64,000 nucleotides of DNA. Origin: Laburnicola sp. R22_1 (taxonomy: Eukaryota; Ascomycota; Dothideomycetes; Pleosporales; Didymosphaeriaceae). Numbering within the stretch: the first letter of the stretch is position 1; each line of letters begins with the position of its first letter. The notes beneath the pieces are model-generated. The model was given only the letters and a program-made list of their open reading frames with translations. It was not told the DNA's origin and did not search any database. This document shows positions 1 through 12,385 of this stretch, piece by piece. The translations under genes and the position numbers were made by a program. The stretch is taken from positions 2,294,001 through 2,358,000 of the forward strand of contig JACONQ010000008.1 in NCBI GenBank assembly GCA_014281115.1, read 5' to 3'.

Positions 1-403
1 AACCTATATAAGCTTTTGTCTAAGCATAACCTACCTTCTTAAAGAATTCTAGCTAATAAGATAATCTAATTTTAAAAGGCATAGAATAAGGATAATAACT
101 ATACTAGAGCTTTATATAATATTTTAGTAGATAAGACTAGAATTTTTATAAATCTATACAAACGTCTAAATATTGCTAAGGATTAATACTTAGATATTTT
201 TTTAAATATCCTTACTAGCTATACAGCATAGTATTACCTCTATACTATCTACTCTAGATAATTATAGAAGTGCTTATACAAAGCACTTAATAGTTACTTT
301 AATACTACTATTAACTATAACTAGTATTAAATAGACTAAACTATAATAACTTTTTATAATACTAGTATAAGAATCCTAATAAGAGTCTATATAAAGTTCT
401 AGA

Positions 404-1360
404 CTCTAATAGAAATTTTAATATAGATATTATGCAGTAATATAATAGTTTATTATTTATATCTCTTTATAGATAATAGTAAGAGCCCTTAGGTTACTCT
501 ATGTTGTAGTCGCTATATGCACGCCCTTTTATTCTTTTTAGTTGCCTATCCTTTTAAAGAACCTATTTTGCCTTATTTTTATTATAGTCTTAGTATTATT
601 AGCCTGCTAGTAGAGATATATCTATATAGTATTGCGAATTATAAGTAGGTAAAGGTACTAGTGTATATAGTTTTTATTATTATTCTCTTTAATAGTAGTT
701 AACTATATAGAAATGGTAAGATTATAATTATAGTTATTCTAAAGATGCTTCTTTAGTAGGCAAAGGTTCTAGAGCTCTACTATATATACTACGTACGCTA
801 GACTATTATATAACTACTTATATAGTAGCTATAGACTAACCTTCTTAAGCTAGACAATTTAGAGATCTGTCTATACCTAGTATAGATCTAGCAGGCCTCT
901 TAGATACTATATACTTATTTGTTTAAATATATTTCTTAGCCTTTTAGTATATAATAGAATTGTAGCTTTATTAACTTATATATATACATTAATAAGTATC
1001 TTAGGCATAAAAATAAGTTATATTAGTTAGTTTAGCTATAGTGTTGCGTTTAATATAGTAGTAAAAGGAGGAGGCAAAGAATAAGGCAAGTAAGTAGCGT
1101 TACTAAGAAGTATTTTAACCTATTGTGCAGGTTTATAGGAAGCTAGTTAATAGTTAATAGTTCTACCTATAGTAATGTGTTTTATATACTTATAGTATAT
1201 AAGTATAGAGTAGTTACTAATATATACACAGGCATAGTGCACCTAACTAATATAATTAATATTATATAACTTACCATATAACTAATAACTAAGCGTATAC
1301 ACTTACTATGGCTAGCTAATATTTCTTATAGTAAAAATAGCTAAAGGAAAAAATACAAAA
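404..1360 (+). mobile_element. Short retroposon, copy 1 (family R)
   Basis: This is a 957 bp repeat whose second copy lies inverted at 11489-12385. It is flanked by a 14 bp direct repeat, tataaagttctaga at 390-403 and tataaagtcctaga at 1361-1374, differing by one C/T. The 3' end is A-rich (ggaaaaaatacaaaa). Both copies begin at the same point, near taatagaaatt. A long variable target duplication plus an A-rich tail is the usual mark of target-primed (LINE/SINE-type) insertion. Equal 5' ends argue against random 5' truncation. I recognise no reverse transcriptase in it, so it is probably non-autonomous or a fragment of a longer element. Confidence 0.7.
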
Positions 1361-1787
1361 TATAAAGTCCTAGAGATAATAATTAATAGGCTTACTCTTA
1401 TATAGAGAGTATTAGGTGCAGACTTTATTAAGAAAATTTCTCTCTATACTATTATTATATAAGTATGCCGTAAATACCTAGAGCTAGAGTAGTCTATATT
1501 TATCTCTAAGCCTACCTATAAAGCTCTATTTGCTAATCTCTATACATTACTTTAAGTTGTAATTAATTACTAATCTAATTACTACCTATAAGTGGCTAAT
1601 ATATACTATACTAATTGCAAATATAACTTTTTTATATAAAGAGGAAGATTACTAGGCTCTTATAGATAAGAATTTTATAGATAATTTATACTATTATTAT
1701 TATAATTTAAATTCTAATTAAATAATATTTATATAAGACTAAAGAAGTATTTTATATGCTATAAAAAGGTTGTTAGTCTTTTAACTA

Positions 1788-3889
1788 AGCTAGCGTATAC
1801 AGATACGAGTTATATAAAGTTTCGAGTCACTTTACTAAAACGCGACACCTGCACAAAATACGCGGTTTCTCTCTATAACGCCTTTATAATTGCCATTAAG
1901 TACACATAGATTTAAGCGTTGCAGCTGCTATAACTACTACAGCCCTTTCTAAAGCGCTTGCTATAGTAGATCTATATTGCTAAGCTGCTAAAGCCTTAGC
2001 TGCGCGCATAGCCTCTCTAATAGCCTCTACTTCTACAAAGTATTAATTTGGATCTATCTAAATGCGCTTTCAACAACGCTAAGAGCTAGCAGTTTGTAGA
2101 TAATGCTCAAGGCGTCTTTTCTCTAATTTAAGTCCTGCAGCTCTAGCATTTGTAGCTGCTAGCGCCTTACCTGCTTTCTATAGGAGTAGCTACTAGCTAG
2201 GTCCTACAATCTAGATTCTTAATGCTCTAGACATCGCGCTGCGCTATATAGAGATCGCGAGGGCCTTAAGGGGTTAAAAGGAAGCTCTAAGGCTGCTACT
2301 AAGGCTACTGCTAATGCGTAGGCGTAGTAGGCCTCTGGGAGACTTGCAACAAGCTAAGCACATAATTAATATTAAATGGGCAAATACTAGCAGCCTGCTA
2401 GCCAGCTCGAATCACACGCTCTGTGAAGCCTTCCTCTCTAGTGTTAGATAGGTGATTTCACTGTAAAATCCAGTAGTTACGTGCATTCGATCACATAGTC
2501 TCCTTATAACGACAGTTAGTGTAACTTATAGTGATTTCACTGTGAGATTACTGTAAAATACACAAAGGAGACTAGCGTACTACTATTACACTACTCCGCA
2601 CTATTACTAGTGCGTCTTAGCGCTAGATAGATATTGCGTACAATAGCTAAGCTTCTCCGACAGAGATTACTCGATAATTAATTTATTATTAAATCTATCA
2701 CTTTCATCTCATCTTATCAAAGATACTTACGTATCTAATACCTAGCTTAATAGTAGTAGGCAATAAAGCGCTCCTTCTTAATAGGTGCGGCGTTGTTAAG
2801 CGATGCGAGCTCCTGGATCTAGCGTTGGTAACTAGACTTGATTACAGAGAATAGAGCGAGATCTAGAGACTATAGGACGTGCGACAAATGCGTAGGTAGA
2901 TAGAGCAACTTAATTTAATGCTATTTGCAAAGCCATAGGAAGTCTATATTAATATGGCTACTATGACTATTAAGGATAAGGAGGTGGTACTAGCCATTAT
3001 CTACAGCCATCTTAGGGATAAAAATGCGCTGTAACCACTTAACACCTATTGCGTTTAATATCTATCTATTCTCTAAGATTATATACAGCCAGCTAAGTAT
3101 ATAAAATAATAGGAACTAGGTAGTTTGTAGGCTCTGGCCTTTAAAGATAACTACGCAGCGTAGTTTCCGCCCTATTGCTAATACGCACTTAATTATAGAA
3201 ACCCACTTGCGATTCTCTAGTAATTAAATATAAGCCTTTTTCTTTCAACTACTAGAGAATACTCTAGTATTTGTACATACTCCTAGAGCGACGCTAGTCT
3301 TATCCATATTATATATATTCTCCGCCTATATATTAAACCGCTGTTAAGTCTACTTATAGGGCTCTAGGAACGCGCGTAACTACTCTAGAGTCGCTGCATT
3401 AGCTCTCTAAGCCTTAAGTTTTCTACTAATAACTAAGGCGACGCGTGGCTATCGCTTAATAAAGTGAGATAGCCAGAGCTTGCTAATAGGCTAATTATCG
3501 CTGTTTATATATAGGATTTAATTGGCCATTTCTTAAGCGCGAGTGTGTAAGGGAGGGCAGGCGCGTGCGTCTTCTTTAAGGATCTAGTCTACTAGGAAGT
3601 CCTCCTATAGAGGAGTCAATCGCTATTAGTGTTAATGGCTAGTACAGCTATTAGTTGCGCCTCGTATACGTGCAGAGAGAGTAGGTGCAGGAATGCTATA
3701 CGTCTTAGCTATAGCCCGCTAGCTATTATAAATGCCTATATTATAATTAGCAATAGCTAATTATATAGCTACCTTATAGGCGTCTATATTAATAAGCGTT
3801 ATAGAGAGATATCGCGTGTTTTGTACAGGTGTCGCGTTTTAGTAGGGTAACTTAAAACTCTATATAACTCGTATCTATATATGCTAGCT
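1788..3889 (-). mobile_element. RIP-inactivated pogo-like DNA transposon
   Basis: Inverted repeats of about 95 bp bound this 2.1 kb element (left 1788-1881, right 3796-3889). Both carry the GC-rich core aaaacgcgacacctg, and both lie next to a TA dinucleotide, the target of Tc1/mariner/pogo elements. The minus strand encodes a stop-riddled DDE transposase. A degraded form of the first catalytic block (N-M-D-K-T in place of D-E-T-G) lies near 3290-3325. A second block resembling L-I-L-D-x-H-S-S-H lies near 2945-2985, followed by the usual L-Y-L-P-x-H-x-S-H-x-L-Q-P-L-D region. A solo copia LTR sits inside it. It is dead in its present form. Confidence 0.8.
2442..2740 (+). repeat. Solo Ty1/copia LTR inside the pogo-like element
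   Basis: This 299 bp LTR starts tgttagata and ends tatctaata (tatctaaca before RIP), so its termini are short inverted repeats. It aligns along its length with the copia 3' LTR at 11094-11402. The five bases before it (tctag) and after it (cctag) match except for one C/T, as expected of a 5 bp target duplication. No internal copia region is attached, so it probably arose by LTR-LTR recombination after inserting into the transposon. Confidence 0.8.
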
Positions 3890-4840
3890 TATCCGCGTAA
3901 TAAGCGTATCTATATAATAAGGTAGTATATTATCTTTTATAAAGAGTATAATAATAAAATACCTTTATATTTAACTATTTAGTCCTATATTTAGAATATT
4001 AAAGGGTATAATAATAAGGAACCTACTCTACACAAAGAAGAGGAGTAGAGTAAAGATACTAAAAATAGTAATAATTAAGTATTCTACCTAACTACTACTA
4101 CCTATCTTTACTATATAACTAGCAAATATATCTATAAGATAAAGCTAAAGAAGTGTGCAGAATAGTTTATTCTTAAAGATTAATACTATATAATATACTA
4201 AGGTAAACTATAAAATATAGGTATAGCTAGAATTTCTACTATTAGTAAAGTATAGCTAGAGATATACGTATAAGAAAACCCCTATATAAAGATTAATTAA
4301 ATACCTAGTAATACTAATATTAGCTTTAGAGGTTAGAACTTATAAGAATCTCTAGGAATTATACAAAATACAAATTTAATAAGAATAGTTACCTACTATA
4401 TTGTATATACTTTAACACTATTTCTACTATTGCTAGTAGATACTAATAAGCTAAATACCTATTTTAATAATATTCTAGATATTATTATATAAAAGAATAG
4501 CACAACTATACCTATTATACATAAATAGGGACACTTTTTTTAATATTAGCAAGAAAGAAACTATATCTTTCTTTACTAAATAAGAACTCTATTGCCTTTA
4601 TTAATAATTTAGACATCTCTATATAGAAAGACTTTAAAAGATGCTTACTAATGCTAGCTATAAAGTAGATACTACTATACTAAATAAAATTTAGAAGTTT
4701 TACTACTATTATTAATTGCACAAATAAGCTCTATATTGCTTTAAGTTTACTATTAAAAATAATATTTACTTTAACTTTAAGATTATTAGTAATATTATAT
4801 ATATTAGAACCAGAGACGCACTATATATTATTATAAGTGG

Positions 4841-5925
4841 TCGGCTTACCAAACATCTTTTTTGACCTTTTTTTAGTTTAAGGTTAAAGTAGATTAAAAT
4901 AGAAGATTATATGTACTACTATGTACCGCACCTAATTTTAATTAAAGACTAACCTTAAACACCTCGATAACTCCACACTCTATAAGCTCTTAACCTATAT
5001 AAGATTCACTTACGCTATACACAGCACACCTGGCTTATCGCCACTGCTATTATTAGTTATCCGCGCTCGCGCCGCTACGCGGCGTACTCGCTTAGATAAG
5101 CTAACTTAATAGCAATAATAGCCAGAAGGATCTCGCGGATCTATGCAATGCTCTTACTACACTAGAGCTTGTTAATAAAGACCTTATTATCCTCTTGCGT
5201 CCTCTACTAGAGGATTCTATTACTAATAAGGAGTAATTGCGTCCACTAGAGCGGGAATATAGTCTAGCCATCTTTCGCAAACTAGATTAGCTGCCAGCCT
5301 AACTAGTACACGTGGATAGCGTTATAAATAGTTAAGTATACCTGTCCATTACGCTAGACAAGCATCTTATAGATGGAATAGAACTCTAGCGTGGCCACGT
5401 TGGCAGTAATAACGCGAATCTTTAGCGTGTACTTTTTAGCAACGGCGAGTACTTCTTTAGGAACAACGTTAATGCCTAGATAGATAGTAAGGCTTAGAGA
5501 GATAGTAGGAACTTTATTAAGGATAATCTTAATGCGGCAATAGAGTAATAGTGTATCTAGTATATATTACTCTTATCCTACTACTTATAAGAAACATACC
5601 TATTAATATATTAACTTGTGTTGTTTACAATAATTTGAATCGTGATTTGCGACTTAGGATAGCAAAGAGATGGCTTATAGTATAGCTGCGCTAAAGTCTT
5701 ATCTCTCCTAAAGTTCTAAGTGGCCTCTTCGTGAAGATTTTGCTTATGAGAGCAGCCCCGCGCCAAGACTGCTAAGCTCGCTTAGTAGTTTAAACGCGCT
5801 TTTTTTTGTTATTACCTTTTTTACGCTCTTTTTAATTACTAAGTAGGGGGCTCTACTTTTTTTGTTATATTATTTAAGATGAAAGACTTTGTCGTACTAC
5901 CCCTAGGTAGTTAATTTAACGCCAC
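4841..5925. repeat. Family X repeat, copy A (1.1 kb, unclassified)
   Basis: This is one of four copies of a repeat that starts tcggctt(a/g)ccaaac and ends aacgccac. The central part (about 5140-5600) reads on the plus strand as a continuous frame interrupted only by TAG/TAA codons, so a coding origin is plausible. A GC-rich inverted repeat (cgccgctacgcggcg) lies near 5070, and a hairpin (ctgctaagctcgcttagtag) about 150 bases before the end. I see no terminal inverted repeats and no poly(A) tail, and I do not recognise the protein. Confidence 0.65.
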
Positions 5926-8498
5926 ATATATTATAAATATAGATATATTATTTTAAGCTATAATCTTCTTAAAATAAATATCTATATAATAAACGTAAAA
6001 AGCCCTTTATAAATACTAGATTAATATCTACTAAGGTCTACCTAACTATAATATATATAACTTAGATATAAACTTTATATTAGATAAGTTTAAAAACTAC
6101 GTAAAAATTATTAGTATAACTTATAGGCAAATACCTATAGAAGTATATTAGGTAATAAAAAGATTAAGTATTTGCACATATGTTTTTATAAAGCCTTTAA
6201 TATTCTTAAGGCTAAACTAAAAGATTACATAGATAAGGACAATATCTTTTAGATAGCTATTAAAGCTATTAATAATACTATAGGCCTAGATAGCCTTATA
6301 CTTATACTACTAGTTTTTAGCGTATATCCTAGAATTAGTATAGATTTAACTTTATTGCCTAATATTATTATATATATAAATGCTATATAAAAGGCAATAA
6401 AGATATTATAAAAGGAAAGAGATAAGACTAATATTAATTATGCGTTAAATACTTATAATAGTCTATTAGTAGCGCATAAAGTCCTTAAGCTTCTACTTAG
6501 ATTTAAGATTATAGTTTAGAGAGAAAAAATAAATAGATAGGCCTATATAAAATTAAGGGTATTAAGGACAAAGATATAATTCTTAACCTAAAGAATAGTC
6601 TAGTAAAGTTTTACTATACATAAGTTAAGCTATACTATTATAAGAACAATTATACTCTCCTACTATTATATAAAGTAGATAATATTGCCTCTATATAAAA
6701 GAATCCTCTAGAGAAAAGGAGGAAAAGCTGCCTAAGAAAGAATACTATATTCTTTTTCTAGAAGAAGATAAGTAATTAAAAACTATCTCTAAAACTCTAT
6801 ATAAAAGGTATAATTATAACACCTAAAGCACCTTTTAAAGAGTTAGATTATATAGAGATAGACGCTCTTATTACTAATAGTATATTTAAGATTCTTCTCT
6901 TTAATCTATCTAAGTATAAGGACAGAATTTTTAATCTTCGCCTTATATAAGAAGTTAAAGACAAGACTACTTAACTATATAAGAAATTCTGCCTTGTGTT
7001 TGCTAGTCACTCTAAAGAGAGAGAAGGACAAAAGAAGGAAAGCCCACCTTATATGCCTCTTTCTTCTATCTAGAGCCTTAATTCTTACCCCTTATTAGTG
7101 TTTGTCTTCCCCTTATCTAACATTGCATAATTGCCTAATATTGCTACCTAAATAGATATAATAAATAGGTCTACCTATTATATAAGAAGTAAACTAAGTA
7201 AAAAGAACTTTATATATATAATATATTATTGCTATAATCTTATTATTAATTATGCAATCTTACTCTTAACTACTATTAGCTAGACTACTACTCTATTACT
7301 AATAAGCCTAATTACACCTTTAATAAATAGTAGTAAAGTATAATAAATAGTTACTTAATAGAATCTTTCTACTAACTAAAGTAGACTAGCTAGAGTAAGA
7401 GACGTATAGATAGGGGAATAATAAATAAATAGGGTAACTATTAGTAAGTAGATAGTTTGTGTGGAGAAAGGGAGAACTACTAATAGTAACCTTAAAATAA
7501 AAAGTTACTAGTATCTATATACTATATAGGCAAGAATACTTAAGGGGTTAAGATTTTAATATTATTATATAATAGTATTATATAGAGATTATGTAATACC
7601 TATACGCTATAGCCTATATATTGCAGAATCTTCTTCTTTCTATCTATACCCTTTCTAGAGATAAGTAATTAATACTAAGTTAGTTTTAGTATATTATTTT
7701 CTTTTCTTATACAATTATCCTATACATCCTCTGCACTTGCTAGTATAGAGTATTAGATATTAATATCCATACAGCTAGCAATTGAGCCTATTTAATAGAT
7801 AACTTTATTATTACCTACTTAAGGGATTAAAAATACACTACTAATATAGTAATAAAAAAGATAAGTATAAAGTTTACCTTTACTAGAGGTAATAATCTTT
7901 AGTAGTTTCTAAGGATTAAAATTATTAAAAACTATGCAAGTAGATAACTCTAGCTATTATAGGCATCCTACATAAATAAGATTAGTTATCTTATTAACTA
8001 ACGCAACCTTAAACACAAAACTCTAATATTAGTAGTTAAACTACTAGCTTAAGAAGGACTTACTATAAAGGTAGAGATTAACTAATAATAGTAAAAGATA
8101 GGATTAATTCTATATACTATAGTAACTACGTATCTAGATATTACTTTTATAAGCTTCTAAGTATTATGTTTTCTATTAAATTCTAGCAATAACTATTATA
8201 ACGCTGCTAATTATGTACTACTATATCTATTCTTTACCTAATTACTAAGGTTACGCTTTAGAGGAGCAAACACCTATAAGGTTGCTAGCAACGCATTGTT
8301 TATAGACAATAACCTTAATAAGAAAAGCTTATAAGAATATATTATTAAGCTAATTAAACTATTTAGTAGTTATATAGCCTAGAAGGCAAATAAATAAAAC
8401 ACTATTACTACTTTAATAACTAAAGCTAAGTTACTAGCACTTTTATATATTATATAGATAGCTTAGTTAATTACTAAACTTAATATATTCTATTAGTA

Positions 8499-10680
8499 GC
8501 CCGGATAGATTAGTCCGCCGGATAGTTTTTGCTAAGACTACAATACTTTACTATAAATCATAATGTCTTAACAACACAACGCGTTATTATCTAATTAAGA
8601 AGGCAGAATTAAGCTTGCCCTTTACGCCTATTAGAATAAGCAAATTTTAAGCCTACTATGCGCTGCTGCAGCATATAATATCCTAAAGTCTACACTAAGT
8701 AATTAAATTAACAAAATTACTACCTAAGTAGATATATAATTAGGAATGGCAAAGCTTACTACGACTAAAGAGCAGACGCTTATATAGTATATCCTTAACC
8801 TAGATTCGCAAGGATTTGCACCCTAGCTAGGTAAGGTGGAAGATATGGCTAACAAACTGCTAGCTGCGCGACACAGAGACCCTATAGAATAATGCTAGGC
8901 TTAGCGCTTTGTAAAGCGCGTACCTAAGCTTAAAATAGCTTTTAATTAAGCGAAAAACTAATAAAGAATATAATAGAAAGATCTAGAGGTTATAAACGCG
9001 TGGTTTTAGCTAGTGGAGAATACAAAAGCTAAGTATAGAGTGCAGAATAAAGACATCTATAACTTTAATAAGATAGGCTTCTAGATAGGAGTTATTAGCT
9101 TAATAAAGATTGTAACTAGTTTAGAAAGACGTTCTTAACCTACGCTTGTTTAGCTAGGCAACTGCGAGTGGGTTATAGTAATTTAGAGTATTTGCACTGC
9201 TAGGTATACTGCCCCGCCCTTTATTATCTATAAAGAGCAAGTCCACATCTTAGTGTAGTATAAGGAGACTAGTATTCCCCGCGATTAGAAGCTCTTAGTC
9301 TCTAAGACTAGCTAAACTAACAGCGAGCTTAGAGTTGCGTAGTTAAGGTACTTTAACGCGTATACAAGTCCGCGCATAGTGGGGTTATAGAGGTTACTTA
9401 TTCTAGATAGCTATAAGAGCTATCACTTCTAGAATTTTAAGGATTATTGCCTAGAATAAAAGATCCTAACACTTTATATGCTAGCGCACTTATTTTATAT
9501 TCTCTAGCCACTTAATATGGTCTATTTCGCGCCACTAAAACTAAAGTACTCCTAGCGTGTATAGGACTTAGCGCGCTAACGCGTCTTTTATATTAATAAA
9601 GAGGGCTTTCTACTAGCCTTTTGCAATGCGTTTTTTAATATGTTTATACTAGAAAACTATAAGAAAGCCTTTAAGGCCTCTAGGCTTATTTTTTTAGATG
9701 TGTTAGTGGTAGTAGATTGCCTTAATGTGCGTATTCACACTCCACCTTAGGGTATCCCACTAGATACACTATGACAAGCTAGAATCCTAAGCAATACCCT
9801 TGAGTTTGGATTCTAGTTAAAGCTCGTACGCGACTCTTTTATTCGGTCTCTACCTAATACTAAATCGAGCTACTTACAGCTTATAAAAGGTGCTAAACTT
9901 ATGCTCTACTATAGTGTACTTTAAGAGAGCCGCATTAGGAAACTTAAGAAGCAAATTAAGGTTCTAACGAAGCGAAAAACGGGTAAAAGAAAGCGCATTT
10001 AGAAAGGTAGGACGCTAGGCTTTGCTTAGGGAGCAGATTTAGAAGTAGAAAGCCCTTCTATTAGGGTAAAGTTGTTGAAAAGGGCGCGAGGTAGTGGTAA
10101 GGGAGAGGCAGGTCCCTTAACACAACGCCGCTGTGGGAGGTGCAGAGAGCCTAGGCACAACGCAAGGACCTGTTAGATAGATAAAGAGATAGAGGAGGAG
10201 TTAGATATTATCCTTAGCGGCTTATTTTTAGATAGTGTTAATAGTAAATTAGAGTGATTTTATTATAGGTTACTATAAGGCCAAAAATAACGAGTTAACT
10301 TTATCTTGCAATAGTACGCACTTAGTGACTAAAAATTAGATAAAGTACTACTTAAGATATAGTATGCTTTACTGCGAATCACAATAAGTATACTATATAT
10401 TGCCTATATATAGTATAGTAGATAATATATTGTATATTATAGGGAGTCTTGTTATAAGTTCGTACTGTCAAGAAAGACTCCTTAGCTTTGCGCGGCTACT
10501 ACAGCCGCGCAAAGAGGCTACACGACGTAAAAAGTAGATTAAATAGTAACTTAGTATATTGTAAGTTATAATAGGTTATTATAAGTTACTATAAAGTAAC
10601 GTTAGTGGTGTTCTATAATGAGTTATAAGAAACCTCGAAGTTACTAAGAAAAACTATTCGGCGGACTAATCTATCCGGGC
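8499..10680 (+). mobile_element. RIP-inactivated pogo/Fot1-like transposon
   Basis: The element has 32 bp terminal inverted repeats (left 8499-8530, right 10649-10680) with one mismatch; the outer end reads gcccggatagattagtccgc. A TA lies on each side. The plus strand encodes a broken DDE_1-type transposase: N-F-N-K-I-G-F near 9061 matches the N-F-D-E-T-G-F block, and I-L-D-S-Y-K-S-Y near 9405 matches L-I-L-D-x-H-x-S-H. An intact C-terminal CCHC knuckle, C-G-R-C-R-E-P-R-H-N-A-R-T-C, lies at 10132-10173. Inverted similarity continues about 20 bp beyond each end (8479 and 10700), so the true TIR may be about 52 bp. Confidence 0.88.
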
Positions 10681-11093
10681 TACTAATAGAATATGTTAAG
10701 ATTAAACTCTTACCCTTAATAATTACTATTAATTATAACAATTAATAAACTATCTAACTTGTTACTAAAGAAATTACTAAGTTATAGATAAAGATTAGAC
10801 ATATTAATATATATAATTATTAGCTTTAATAAGAAGTAGTATATAGAGCTATTATAGTCTAGTACTAATAATTAGAAGAAACAGTAGTAAATAGTCTTAT
10901 AAAGACTTTACTAGCTAGTAAATAGACTAAGTTTATTAATTAACTTAGACTTAAAGATATTAGGAGAAGAATTACTAACTAAGAAGTTAACCTAGACAAA
11001 TTAGAATATAGAATAGAAGTTTTTAGACTATACGCTATAGTATAGTTACAAAGAATTAGGTCTAGATTAGAATAGTTTTAAGCTAAGAGGGTA

Positions 11094-11402
11094 TATTAGA
11101 TAGATAGTCTTTACAAATAACTATAATTTTACTATAAATTATAGTAGGTAGGTATATCGAATTATATAGCCTTTACACACTAGTAGTTAGTATAAATTAT
11201 AGTGTTTTTACTATAAAATTAAAATAGGCTAGTGCACTACGATTTTGCACTGCCTCTATACTATTCTAAATAGTACTAGTGCGTCTGAGTACTAGATAGA
11301 TACTTTTGCCATAGTTAAGCTTCTCTAATAGACATAATACAATTAATTAATTAACTATATTACTTCTATTTTATCTTATTAAGAATACCCGCATATCTAA
11401 TA
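11094..11402 (+). repeat. Copia 3' LTR
   Basis: This 309 bp LTR starts tattagata (tgttagata before RIP) directly after a purine-rich tract and ends tatctaata. It matches the solo LTR at 2442-2740 throughout. It closes the copia element on its right, and a minus-strand LTR retrotransposon begins within about ten bases. Confidence 0.8.
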
Positions 11403-11488
11403 AGAATAATATAAGGGTAGTATATAGTCTTATAGGGCTAATCTATTAGAGATAGCTAAAATAGTTAAAAAAGCTAGTTAAATTAATA

Positions 11489-12385
11489 CGTTTTTTATTT
11501 GTTTTTATTAGGCTATTCTTACTAAGAGGGACATTAGCTAGCTATAGTAATTATATATTATATACGCTTAGTTAATAATTACGTAATATTAGTGTTAGTG
11601 TACTATACCTATGTATATATTAGTAACTACTTTATACTTATATACTATAAGTATATGTAACATATTACTATTAGTAAAACTATTAACTAGCTCCCTATAA
11701 GTCTGCACTATAGGTTTAACTACTTCTTAGCAACGCTGCATTGCTATATCCTCCTCTCTTTACTATGTTAGAATTGCTTTAGAATTTAACGCGCCTTACT
11801 CTTAAGCCTATAGTACTCTAGCTATAAAGAGTATAAATTAATAAAGTGGCAATACTATAATATACTTAGATGCTAAAAGGTATGTTTAAAGAGATAAGTA
11901 TATAGTATCTAAAAGGCCTACTAGATCTATGCTAGGTGTGGATAGATTTTTAAATTATCTAGCTTAAGAAGGTTAGCCTATAGCTACTATAAAAGTAGTT
12001 ATATAATAGTCTAGTATATACGGCCGCTATATACATAGTAGAGCTTTAGGACCTTTGCCTACTAAAAAAGCATCTTTAGGATAACTATAACTATAATCTT
12101 GCTATATATTACTATGCGTAGTTAACTACTATTAAAGAGAATAATAATAAGAGGTATATATACTAGTACCTCTACCTACTTACTACTTATAACACTATAT
12201 AGATATGCTAGTAGCGATAATAATAATAATAAAATAGGTCCTTTCAAAGGATAGAAGGGACAAAGGTGTATATAGCGACTATAATATAGAGTAATCTAAG
12301 GGCTCTTACTTCTAGTATCTATAAAGAGATACAAATAATAAACTATTGCATTACTATATAATATTTATATTAGAATTTCTATTAA
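11489..12385 (-). mobile_element. Short retroposon, copy 2 (family R), nested in an LTR
   Basis: This is an 897 bp inverted copy of the repeat at 404-1360. A perfect 14 bp direct repeat, tagttaaattaata, flanks it at 11475-11488 and 12386-12399; the same site occurs once, nearly identical, in the intact LTR at about 17660. The A-rich 3' tail abuts the left target copy. The insertion is therefore younger than the LTR retrotransposon that contains it. Confidence 0.75.

Larger units (their letters stand above)
5930..11402 (+). mobile_element. Ty1/copia retrotransposon remnant, split by a DNA transposon
   Basis: Degenerate copia coding runs left to right. A gag zinc knuckle of type C-x2-C-x4-H-x4-C can be inferred at about 6630-6690, reverse transcriptase at about 7750-8220, and RNase H at about 8230-8470. 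RNase H resumes after the inserted element at about 10700-10960, where N-N-*-*-T-I-*-L-V-T-K-E-I-T-K-L corresponds to the usual D-N-Q-Q-T-I-x-L-V region. A purine-rich tract (ctaagaggg) precedes the 3' LTR. The 5' LTR is not visible and the left limit is approximate, because copy A of family X lies immediately upstream. Every frame is broken by stops. Confidence 0.8.

Noticed and set aside
5140..5600. Calling the relic frame in the 1.1 kb repeat a transposase
   Set aside because: The frame is only suggestive after allowing for RIP stops, and I could not recognise any catalytic motif.
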